Source: Deltaproteobacteria bacterium (GTDB taxonomy: Bacteria; Desulfobacterota; Dissulfuribacteria; Dissulfuribacterales; S140-46). Taken from it: a stretch of DNA of 5,498 nucleotides. Shown in pieces: positions 1 to 5,498 of the stretch. The notes below the pieces were generated by a model. It saw only the letters and a list, made by a program, of their open reading frames with translations. It had not been told where the DNA came from and ran no database searches. The DNA is taken from the NCBI GenBank assembly GCA_015491585.1, contig WFVQ01000146.1, positions 1-5,498 on the forward strand, in the 5' to 3' direction. Position numbers and translations under genes: made by a program. The first letter of the stretch is position 1. Each line of letters begins with the position of its first letter.

Positions 1-126
1 ATCTGGAACCCCTTCCTCTGCCGGCTCTTACTCCTTCACTGCCAGGGTCACAGACTCCTGTCAGTCACAGCAGCATACCTCCACCAGAACCTTCACCATC
101 ACCGTGAATCCGGCCGCTTGTCAGGA
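1..126 (+). repeat. Near-perfect direct repeat, copy A (pairs with 283-408)
   Basis: Positions 1-111 are identical to 283-393. After one mismatch (G112 against A394), identity resumes through 126/408, giving 125 of 126 matching bases at an offset of 282 bp. The sole difference is silent (CCG and CCA, both Pro). The left boundary is the window edge, so the repeat is probably longer. Confidence 0.95.
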
Positions 127-2722
127 CATCGTGTGGAACTCTCCATCTTCTCTGCCACAGGGAACAGTGGGGAACTCATATGCATACCAGCTCTCAATAT
201 CGGGCGGCGAAACCCCCGTCTCCTTCTCCCTCGCTGGAGGTTCCTTGCCGCCAGGGCTTACCCTCTCTCAGTCCGGCTACATATCTGGAACCCCTTCCTC
301 TGCCGGCTCTTACTCCTTCACTGCCAGGGTCACAGACTCCTGTCAGTCACAGCAGCATACCTCCACCAGAACCTTCACCATCACCGTGAATCCAGCCGCT
401 TGTCAGGAGATACAGTTGATCCTGCCGGCGCAACTGCCTTCCGCCACGGTCAGCCAGCCCTACTCTTATCAGGTCACGGCCACCGGCGGGCAGGCCCCGT
501 TATCCTTCGCGCTAGCAGGCGGGAGCCTTCCGCCCGGAGTGACCTTGGACAGGAACGGACGGATAACCGGTGTTCCCTCCTCGCCTGGGAGCTATCAATT
601 TACCATCCAGATCCAGGACAGCTGCGCCGCTGGCAGCCAGACCGCTGTGGGGTCGTCGGTGCTGAACGTTGCGCCGCCGCCGGTATCAGGACTCAGCGTC
701 ACGGTCTCTCCATCTAAGGCGACCATAGCCCGCGGCCTTCCCGCCACGCTGAACCTGACATACACGTTCACAGGAAACGCCGGAATTTCTGCGCTCCTGA
801 CCTCGTCCGGCGGCACCTTCATAGCCAATGGCCGGAACATTGGCAGCGGAGGCGTGCCACTTACCGCACAGATCTCCAACGGTCGCGGCACTGCCAGGGA
901 GACGCTGGGGGTGCCGATAGCCGTAATACGGCGTGCGGAACGGGCGGGAACAACCAGGATATTCTTCACAAGGACCTTCGCTGGCGGCGGATATAGTGTG
1001 ACCGCACAGATGGAGATCGACGTCACCACTGAGACTGGCGCGGCCTTCAAGATCACCAGGGTGAGGCTTTTCTTCTCCAACAACAGGGCAGAGACCACGG
1101 TCCAACTGCACTCGCCGCCACCCAAGCTGTCTGCGGAGGTCCGCTTCGTGGGGTCGGGTCTCCTAAGGGGATACTGGGAAGTGGACGGCAGGAGGCTTGC
1201 CGACGTATTCAAACACCTCACCTATGGCAGGAGCGTGATCCTGGAAGTGCCCAGGACCGCGCCTCTGCCCACGTTCGACCCTGGAACCCACAGGGTCCGG
1301 CTTGTCATTACCTCTCCCTGGCCGCCGTTCCAGCTGCCCGAGGCCATCTACTACGTAACCGCCAAGCGGTATGTAAAGACCTCTATCAACCTTGTATATC
1401 CAGAAGACGGAAACTCTATCGGAAAAGAAAAACTTGAGTTCTCATGGAGGGGGAATGGCGGTGGAATCTATGCCTATCTCATAGAGTTTCTGCCTGCCCC
1501 AGGAAAACGCCCCCTCTTCTCCGCCTATGTGAAGGGAACATCCTACAAGCTGCCGCAAAAAGTCGTATCCTCCTATTTCGAACCGGGAAATACCTACTAC
1601 TGGCGGGTCAAGGGCTATGGTGAATACGGCCAGTTGCTGGCGGAAAGCCCTCTGCACACCTTTTCCTTGACCGCAGAAGAGGGTTTTGTCCCAGGGCAGA
1701 TACTGCTGGCGTGGAAGGAAGGGCAAGGCCGGTCAATGGCCAGAGAACTGGAACGGCGGTACGGCCTTCAGCTGCTTTATCAGTTCCGACTGAAGGCCAT
1801 CGGCCTGCACTGCGCCGTGTTCTCAACCAATGGCAAACCGGTAAAAGATGTGGTAAAGGCGGTTGAAAAAGGGATGGTGAGAGAAGGATCCTTGGTTCAC
1901 GCGGGTCCAAACTACATCTATCCCCTCTCTCTCGAACCGTTATGGAACAAGCAGGCCCTGGCGGAGCTCATAGAGCTTCCTGATCTCAGAAGGCTTGGCA
2001 CCGGCGCTGGAGCCAAAGTCGCCGTCATAGACACGGGAGTGGACTACACACACAAGGATCTTGCTGGAAGGGTCGAAGTCCACCGCAACTTCGTGGGAAA
2101 CGAAGAGTATCAGCGCGAAATACACGGCACGGCGGTGGCCGGCGTGATAGCCGCGGAACGAAACGGTTTCGGCACAGAAGGCATAGCGCCGGATGCAAAG
2201 ATACTCGCCTTGCGTGGATGCAGTCAGATTACGCCCAACAGACCAGAAGGCAGATGTTTCAGCGACTCTGTTGCAAGGGCGGTGGACTTTGCAATAGCCT
2301 CCGGGGCGCGGGTAGTTAATATGAGTTTCGGGTCGAGCCATCCTGACGGCCTAATCACACGGCTCATTGCGGCTGGAACGGCAAAAGGGATACTTTTCGT
2401 GGCTCCAGTGGGAAACGATCCAGAGGCGAAACGGCTCCCCTTTCCCGCCTCCATGAAAGAAGTCGTTGCTGTGGGAGGGGCAGACCAGTCCGGGAAACCT
2501 TATCCCAACAGGTCGCTCTGCGAAAAGGCCGACGTCGTTGCCCCGTGTTCCAACATCTTTGCCCCAATTCCAGGAAACAGGTTCAACTTCCTCAATGGCA
2601 CATCGTTGTCATCCGCAATGATATCGGGCCTATTGGCCTTGAGACCCGAGGCGATAAGGAAAAATGGCGACAAGCCCTTAGACTTCAAGACGTTGGCTTT
2701 CTCTTCCCGGCCTGGCAAATAA
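1..2722 (+). CDS. Secreted modular subtilisin-like (S8) serine protease with N-terminal Ig-like repeats; 5' end outside window
   Basis: The reading frame is open from position 2 to the TAA at 2720-2722 (906 codons), so the gene starts upstream; the GTG at 104 lies inside a repeat module and is not a credible start. Domains in order: part of one He_PIG/Ig-like module (1-118), two full modules (119-400, 401-about 682), an unassigned beta-rich region (about 683-1375), a fibronectin-III-like domain (about 1376-1670, with YYWRVKGYGE near its end), an inhibitor-I9-like prodomain (about 1680-1920, beginning FVPGQILLAW), and the S8 domain (about 1955-2680). The catalytic triad is intact: Asp in VAVIDTGVD (codon 2030), His in HGTAVAGVIAA (codon 2123), Ser in NGTSLSSAMISG (codon 2603); the oxyanion Asn is in APVGND (codon 2414). 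S8 enzymes hydrolyse peptide bonds, and Ig-like modules imply export, but the signal peptide is not in view. Cysteine pairs in the modules and catalytic domain fit extracytoplasmic disulfides. The catalytic domain sitting last is unusual. Substrate unknown. Confidence 0.9.
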   Translation, partial: SGTPSSAGSYSFTARVTDSCQSQQHTSTRTFTITVNPAACQDIVWNSPSSLPQGTVGNSYAYQLSISGGETPVSFSLAGGSLPPGLTLSQSGYISGTPSSAGSYSFTARVTDSCQSQQHTSTRTFTITVNPAACQEIQLILPAQLPSATVSQPYSYQVTATGGQAPLSFALAGGSLPPGVTLDRNGRITGVPSSPGSYQFTIQIQDSCAAGSQTAVGSSVLNVAPPPVSGLSVTVSPSKATIARGLPATLNLTYTFTGNAGISALLTSSGGTFIANGRNIGSGGVPLTAQISNGRGTARETLGVPIAVIRRAERAGTTRIFFTRTFAGGGYSVTAQMEIDVTTETGAAFKITRVRLFFSNNRAETTVQLHSPPPKLSAEVRFVGSGLLRGYWEVDGRRLADVFKHLTYGRSVILEVPRTAPLPTFDPGTHRVRLVITSPWPPFQLPEAIYYVTAKRYVKTSINLVYPEDGNSIGKEKLEFSWRGNGGGIYAYLIEFLPAPGKRPLFSAYVKGTSYKLPQKVVSSYFEPGNTYYWRVKGYGEYGQLLAESPLHTFSLTAEEGFVPGQILLAWKEGQGRSMARELERRYGLQLLYQFRLKAIGLHCAVFSTNGKPVKDVVKAVEKGMVREGSLVHAGPNYIYPLSLEPLWNKQALAELIELPDLRRLGTGAGAKVAVIDTGVDYTHKDLAGRVEVHRNFVGNEEYQREIHGTAVAGVIAAERNGFGTEGIAPDAKILALRGCSQITPNRPEGRCFSDSVARAVDFAIASGARVVNMSFGSSHPDGLITRLIAAGTAKGILFVAPVGNDPEAKRLPFPASMKEVVAVGGADQSGKPYPNRSLCEKADVVAPCSNIFAPIPGNRFNFLNGTSLSSAMISGLLALRPEAIRKNGDKPLDFKTLAFSSRPGK
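283..408 (+). repeat. Near-perfect direct repeat, copy B (pairs with 1-126)
   Basis: This is the second copy of the 126-bp segment that starts at position 1. It encodes the C-terminal half of the second Ig-like module and the first residues of the third. Identity stops just after the cysteine codon that opens module 3, so the duplication unit appears to match the protein domain boundary. Confidence 0.95.
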
Positions 2723-2737
2723 ATCGAATGGCTCGGT

Positions 2738-2774
2738 TGAGCAGCGGGGGTCACCTCTTTCGTCCCGCTGCTCA
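2738..2774 (+). terminator. Probable terminator hairpin of the protease gene
   Basis: An 11-bp perfect stem, TGAGCAGCGGG (2738-2748) with CCCGCTGCTCA (2764-2774), encloses a 15-nt loop and begins 15 nt after the protease stop codon. Downstream DNA is T-rich but interrupted, with no clean T run, so termination may be inefficient or factor-assisted. Its position between the protease and the separately promoted thiamin operon supports the call. Confidence 0.55.
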
Positions 2775-2871
2775 CCGTTCATTTCGGCTTCTTGTTTGGT
2801 GAATAAGTTACACCTGGCCTGGCCAAACCGTATGGAATAAAGACCCCTGCTTCCAATAGTTTCCTTCCTAT

Positions 2872-2900
2872 CTTTCATTTTTTTCCATTCATGGTATAAA
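2872..2900 (+). promoter_or_regulatory. Putative sigma-70 promoter of the thiC-thi4 operon
   Basis: The -10 box TATAAA (2895-2900, five of six matches to consensus) is preceded by TGG at 2892-2894, forming an extended -10 element. With a 17-nt spacer the -35 would be CTTTCA (2872-2877), a poor three-of-six match, which an extended -10 can tolerate. Transcription would start near 2907-2908, immediately before the first riboswitch stem. That placement is the best support for the assignment. Confidence 0.6.
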
Positions 2901-2908
2901 TGGATTTA

Positions 2909-3003
<95 letters not shown>

Positions 3004-3028
3004 GGTGTGAAAACATTCCTTGGCATTC

Positions 3029-3059
3029 AGGCCGTCCCTAAGCTGGGGCGGCCTTTTTT
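3029..3059 (+). terminator. Riboswitch-controlled intrinsic terminator
   Basis: AGGCCGTCCC (3029-3038) pairs with GGGGCGGCCT (3045-3054), giving ten pairs including one G-U, around the loop TAAGCT. An unbroken T run follows to 3059. It sits between the TPP aptamer and the thiC ribosome binding site, so it serves as the expression platform: it should form when TPP is bound and stop transcription before thiC. A possible competing structure pairs 2982-2988 with 3021-3027. Confidence 0.92.
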
Positions 3060-3098
3060 GATTGAAAACTCCGAAAAAACTGCTCAAGGGGGCGTGAG

Positions 3099-4379
3099 AT
3101 GGAAAAAACCTTATTACAGGCACTGCGCGATGGCGAAATGCCTGAGGCGGTCCAAGAAGCGGCCAGACGTGAAGGCATCGGGCCGGAAGAGCTAAAGGAA
3201 CTCCTGCTCAAGGGGGAGGCCGTGATCCTGGGGCACAGGACAGGACGCGGTCCAATGGTAGTAGGCAAGGGCGTCAAGACCAAGGTGAACGCCAATATAG
3301 GGGCCAGTACCCTCTGCTCCTCTCTGGACCAGGAGATGGAAAAACTGGACGCCGCACTCAGGGCAAAGGCGGATGCGATCATGGACCTCTCCCTGGCTGA
3401 CAACATAGTGGAGATTCGGAAGGCCATCCTTGAGCGCTCGCCAGTTCCTGTTGGCACTGTGCCCGTCTATGAGGCAGCGACCCTTGCAAGGATACGGCGC
3501 GGGGCCGTGGTGAACCTGGATGAACAGGAATTCCTGGACGTAATCGAGCGGCAGATGGAGGAAGGCGTTGACTTCGTCACCGTCCATTGCGGCGTCGTCA
3601 AGAAGCTGGTGGACAGGCTCGAGGAAGACAGCCGCCTGGAAGGCATCGTCTCCAGGGGCGGGGCGATCACGGCCGCGTATATCAAAAACACCGGCAGGGA
3701 GAACCCCCTTTACGAGCACTACGACCGCCTGCTGGACATGGCGGAAAAATACGACTGCGTCCTCAGCCTGGGGGACGGAATGCGTCCAGGGGCCATAAAG
3801 GACGCATCGGACATCTTTGAAGTGGGTGAACAGGAGGTGCTCGGAGAGCTACAGAAACGCGCGTTCCAACGCGGTGTAATGACCATGATCGAGGGACCGG
3901 GCCACGTTCCGCTCCATCTCGTGGCCGAATCGGTCAAACGCATAAAAAAGCTCACCAACAACGCCCCCCTTTATCTGCTCGGTCCCCTGGTCACCGATAT
4001 AGCTCCGGGATACGACCACATCACCTCCGCGATAGGGGCTGCCCACGCCGGCATGGCCGGCGCCGACTTCATCTGCTACGTCACCCCATCGGAACACCTC
4101 GGCCTTCCCACGGCCCAGGATGTCTTCGACGGTGTCATAGCGGCAAGGATAGCGGCCCATGCGGCCGACATCTCCAAAGGGCTGCCAGGAGCCGCCGAGT
4201 GGGACCACCGCCTATCCAAGGCCAGGAAAGAGTTGGACTGGGATACCCAGATCGCCCTCTCCATCGATCCAGAGAAGGCGCGGAAGGTGAGGGCGGAACG
4301 GTCCGGAGAAGGGGCCTGCACCATGTGCGGGGAATATTGTGTCTTCCTGGTGCTCAAGGAGAAACAGGATCCTAAATAA
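3099..4379 (+). CDS. thiC: Phosphomethylpyrimidine synthase ThiC (short form, 426 aa)
   Basis: ThiC is a cytoplasmic radical-SAM [4Fe-4S] enzyme that rearranges 5-aminoimidazole ribotide (AIR) into HMP phosphate, the pyrimidine half of thiamin. Family motifs are LSLGDGMRPGAIKDASD (about residues 222-238), EGPGHVP (265-271), LGPLVTDIAPGYDHITSAIG (about 293-312) and CYVTPSEHLGLP (about 326-337). His269 and His307 match the family's metal-binding histidines. The C-terminal cluster cysteines are Cys407, Cys410 and Cys414, in CTMCGEYC. That is CX2CX3C, one residue shorter than the CX2CX4C of well-studied long forms. At 426 aa it lacks the N-terminal extension of roughly 600-residue ThiC proteins. 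The start is fixed by AAGGGGG (3086-3092), 6 nt before the ATG. It is the first gene after the TPP riboswitch and terminator, which argues against the benzimidazole-forming paralogues BzaA/BzaB/BzaF. Confidence 0.96.
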   Translation: MEKTLLQALRDGEMPEAVQEAARREGIGPEELKELLLKGEAVILGHRTGRGPMVVGKGVKTKVNANIGASTLCSSLDQEMEKLDAALRAKADAIMDLSLADNIVEIRKAILERSPVPVGTVPVYEAATLARIRRGAVVNLDEQEFLDVIERQMEEGVDFVTVHCGVVKKLVDRLEEDSRLEGIVSRGGAITAAYIKNTGRENPLYEHYDRLLDMAEKYDCVLSLGDGMRPGAIKDASDIFEVGEQEVLGELQKRAFQRGVMTMIEGPGHVPLHLVAESVKRIKKLTNNAPLYLLGPLVTDIAPGYDHITSAIGAAHAGMAGADFICYVTPSEHLGLPTAQDVFDGVIAARIAAHAADISKGLPGAAEWDHRLSKARKELDWDTQIALSIDPEKARKVRAERSGEGACTMCGEYCVFLVLKEKQDPK

Positions 4380-4395
4380 TGAAAGGAGTACAGAT

Positions 4396-5172
4396 ATGAG
4401 AGAAGTAGATATCACAAAGGGAATCATCAAGAACCACATGGAGGCCCTGGACAGAAGCCTGGAGAGCGACGTGGTCATAGTGGGCGCCGGACCTTCCGGC
4501 CTTGTCGCCGGGGGGTATCTGGCACAAAAAGGCTACAACATAACGGTACTGGAGAAACGCCTTGCCCCTGGCGGCGGCATATGGGGCGGGGGCATGGGTT
4601 TCAAGTATGTCGTAATCCAGGAAGAGGCCAAAGACATCTTGGACGACTTCAATATACCGTCCAGGCCCTACGAGAAGGGACTGCTCGCGGTTGACGCCAT
4701 AACCTTCGCCTCTGGCCTCATATTCAATGCCTCGGTTATGGGCGTCAACATATTCAACCTCACCGCTGTGGAAGACCTGCTTGTACGAGAAGGACGCGTG
4801 GTTGGCGTGGTGATAAACAACACCTTCGCGAAGATGAATCAATTCCCCATAGATCCCCTCACGTTGGAGGCAAAGGCAGTAGTGGACGCCACAGGCCATG
4901 ACCATGAAGTGGTCAAAACCCTGTCCCAGAAGAACGACATCACCTTGAACACCCCCACGGGTAAGCCGCTTGGTGAGCGTTCCCTGTTCGCGGAAAGCGC
5001 GGAACAGGCCGTGGTCACCAATACCAAGGAGGTCTATCCGGGACTCTTCGTGTGCGGCATGGCCACCGCAGCAGTCTACGGAGGCTACCGGATGGGCCCC
5101 ATCTTCGGTGGAATGCTGCTTTCAGGCAAGAAGCTGGCTGGCCTGCTGGAGGAGGCCTGCGGCAAGAAGTAG
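4396..5172 (+). CDS. thi4: Thi4-type thiazole synthase (258 aa)
   Basis: Thi4 proteins make the ADP-thiazole precursor of thiamin from NAD, glycine and a sulfur source. The N-terminal Rossmann motif is VVIVGAGPSG (residues 26-35), with Glu53 ending the second strand in TVLEKR. PGGGIWGGGMGF (58-69), DATGHD (164-169) and YRMGPIFGGMLLSGKK near the C-terminus are hallmarks of the family. The start is set by AAGGAG (4383-4388), 7 nt before the ATG; the in-frame ATG at 4339 lies inside thiC, lacks such a site, and would add a non-conserved extension. The gene follows thiC by 16 nt and shares its riboswitch. Yeast-type enzymes sacrifice an active-site Cys and archaeal ones use His there. By alignment on the DP pair (Asp153-Pro154), this protein has Pro151 at that place. 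Its only cysteines, Cys220 and Cys255, lie elsewhere, so a suicidal mechanism is unlikely and sulfide is the probable donor (inference). Confidence 0.92.
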   Translation: MREVDITKGIIKNHMEALDRSLESDVVIVGAGPSGLVAGGYLAQKGYNITVLEKRLAPGGGIWGGGMGFKYVVIQEEAKDILDDFNIPSRPYEKGLLAVDAITFASGLIFNASVMGVNIFNLTAVEDLLVREGRVVGVVINNTFAKMNQFPIDPLTLEAKAVVDATGHDHEVVKTLSQKNDITLNTPTGKPLGERSLFAESAEQAVVTNTKEVYPGLFVCGMATAAVYGGYRMGPIFGGMLLSGKKLAGLLEEACGKK

Positions 5173-5192
5173 CATAGAGGGGGAAGGATGGC

Positions 5193-5215
5193 TCAGGCCC
5201 GTGACTGGGACCTGA
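5193..5215. other. Bulged hairpin between convergent genes, possible weak terminator
   Basis: TCAGGCCC (5193-5200) can pair with GGG-A-CCTGA (5207-5215), giving eight pairs with one bulged A around the loop GTGACT. It overlaps the 3' end of the minus-strand gene and lies 20 nt past the thi4 stop. No strong T run follows on either strand, so I report it as a structure and not as an established terminator. No better terminator for the thi operon is visible before the window end. Confidence 0.3.
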
Positions 5216-5498
5216 AGAGCATGGATACACGGCCGGGACCGGAGCGCATCTCTATGCTGTTCTTCCCCCCCTCTCTTTCTGCCAGCATCATCCCCATCTC
5301 AAGGAGCTGCCGCTCTAATTCATCGTCAGAGGAAACATCTTGGCCGCTCGGCTCCCCCTCCCACGCAAGGTTCAACTCTATGCCGCCCCCCTCCTTAAAG
5401 GCCGAGAACAAACGGAGCCTCGCGCCTCTGAGCCGCTTCACCTCGTAAACCGCCCTGGCCATGGCCACATCGAGGAGAAAGCAGAGCAGGGTAGGAGG
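5193..5498 (-). CDS. Partial hypothetical protein, C-terminus weakly like a histidine-kinase ATPase tail
   Basis: On the minus strand the frame is open from the window end down to a TGA at 5195-5193 (101 codons), so the start is outside or near the edge; an internal GTG at 5468 has no convincing ribosome binding site. I do not recognise the family with confidence. Visible features are a hydrophobic stretch at the edge (TLLCFLLDVA), a basic segment (YEVKRLRGARLRLF), a possible beta strand (IELNLAWEGE), an acidic stretch (DVSSDDELE), and a tail from about 5290 to 5200. The tail contains MGMMLAEREGGKNSIEM followed by SGPGRVSMLF. Its GxxLA, GG, then S-x-PG-x-x-S spacing resembles the end of GHKL/histidine-kinase ATPase domains, but the N and G1 boxes are not visible, so this is a weak inference. 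Codon use (ATA-GAG, AGG, GC-rich third positions) matches the neighbours. It converges on thi4 with a 20-nt gap. Confidence 0.55.
   Translation of the reverse strand, partial: PPTLLCFLLDVAMARAVYEVKRLRGARLRLFSAFKEGGGIELNLAWEGEPSGQDVSSDDELERQLLEMGMMLAEREGGKNSIEMRSGPGRVSMLFRSQSRA

Larger units (their letters stand above)
1..682 (+). repeat. Tandem He_PIG/Ig-like modules, 282-bp period
   Basis: Three consecutive modules of about 94 residues are visible, the first cut by the window edge. They share the sequence GGSLPPGLTL or GGSLPPGVTL, then ISGTPSSAGSYSF or ITGVPSSPGSYQF, which is typical of putative Ig (He_PIG) domains of bacterial surface proteins. Each full module has one cysteine at its start (codons 119 and 401) and another in a DSC motif (codons 341 and 623; also 59 in the partial module), suggesting one disulfide per module. 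Modules 1 and 2 are almost identical in DNA where they can be compared, while module 3 is clearly diverged, so the array probably grew by recent duplication. More modules may lie upstream. Confidence 0.85.

Noticed and set aside
104..106. GTG as start of the protease gene
   Set aside because: The frame is open to the window edge and the codon sits inside an Ig-like repeat; the same GTG recurs at 386 in the next module.
1..682. Tandem repeats as a CRISPR array or mobile element
   Set aside because: The repeats are in-frame protein modules with no spacer pattern, no terminal inverted repeats and no transposase.
118..717. 199-codon plus-strand frame inside the repeat region
   Set aside because: It overlaps the protease gene in another frame, is rich in Arg and His with no domain logic, and is explained by the GC-rich repeats.
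2811..2826. CCTGGCCTGGCC short direct repeat with TGGCCTGGCCA inverted symmetry
   Set aside because: Too short, and too far from the promoter, to support an operator or other site.
3099..4379. BzaF/BzaA-type hydroxybenzimidazole synthase in place of ThiC
   Set aside because: The TPP riboswitch and adjacent thi4 point to thiamin synthesis, and no cobamide gene is nearby.
4339..4395. Upstream in-frame ATG for thi4
   Set aside because: It lies within thiC, adds 19 residues unlike Thi4 N-termini, and lacks the strong AAGGAG site that precedes 4396.
5188..5448. Plus-strand ORF with a GGGGGAAGG sequence just before its ATG
   Set aside because: The product is Ser/Pro-rich low-complexity sequence, while the opposite strand gives a more protein-like frame with codon use like the neighbours. 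The purine run alone is not enough, though this is the least certain rejection.

Overview
This window looks like a piece of a bacterial chromosome of moderately high GC, probably from an anaerobe. The organism cannot be named from the sequence. AGG arginine and ATA isoleucine codons are common in all the coding regions, a habit I associate with groups such as Synergistota, but this is only a weak hint. An oxygen-sensitive radical-SAM enzyme (ThiC) paired with a Thi4-type thiazole synthase that lacks the suicidal cysteine suits an anoxic, sulfide-containing niche.

Layout. Positions 1-2722 (+) hold the 3' part of a large gene for a secreted, modular subtilisin-family (S8) protease; its start lies upstream of the window. 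Tandem He_PIG/Ig-like modules come first, then a beta-rich region, a fibronectin-III-like domain, an inhibitor-I9-like prodomain, and the catalytic domain at the very C-terminus. A hairpin at 2738-2774 probably ends this transcript. Positions 2723-2908 contain no gene, only that hairpin and an extended -10 promoter just ahead of a TPP riboswitch (2909-3003). An intrinsic terminator follows the riboswitch (3029-3059). Next come thiC (3099-4379) and a thi4-type gene (4396-5172), 16 nt apart and evidently one operon. From 5193 to the window end a partial gene on the minus strand converges on thi4; its C-terminus faintly resembles a histidine-kinase ATPase tail.

How the genes work together. When thiamin pyrophosphate is abundant, the riboswitch should bind it and favour the terminator, shutting off thiC-thi4. 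When it is scarce, ThiC makes the pyrimidine half (HMP-P) of thiamin from AIR, and the Thi4 protein is expected to make the thiazole half from NAD, glycine and sulfur. The two genes therefore cover both branches before ring coupling, with no ThiG/ThiS/ThiF/ThiH in view.

Points most worth a second look are: (1) Thi4 has proline at the position where suicidal enzymes have Cys and archaeal catalytic enzymes have His; (2) the C-terminal cluster motif of ThiC is CX2CX3C rather than the textbook CX2CX4C; (3) a 7-bp alternative pairing links the riboswitch core to the segment just ahead of the terminator; (4) the protease has its catalytic domain last, behind recently duplicated Ig-like modules.
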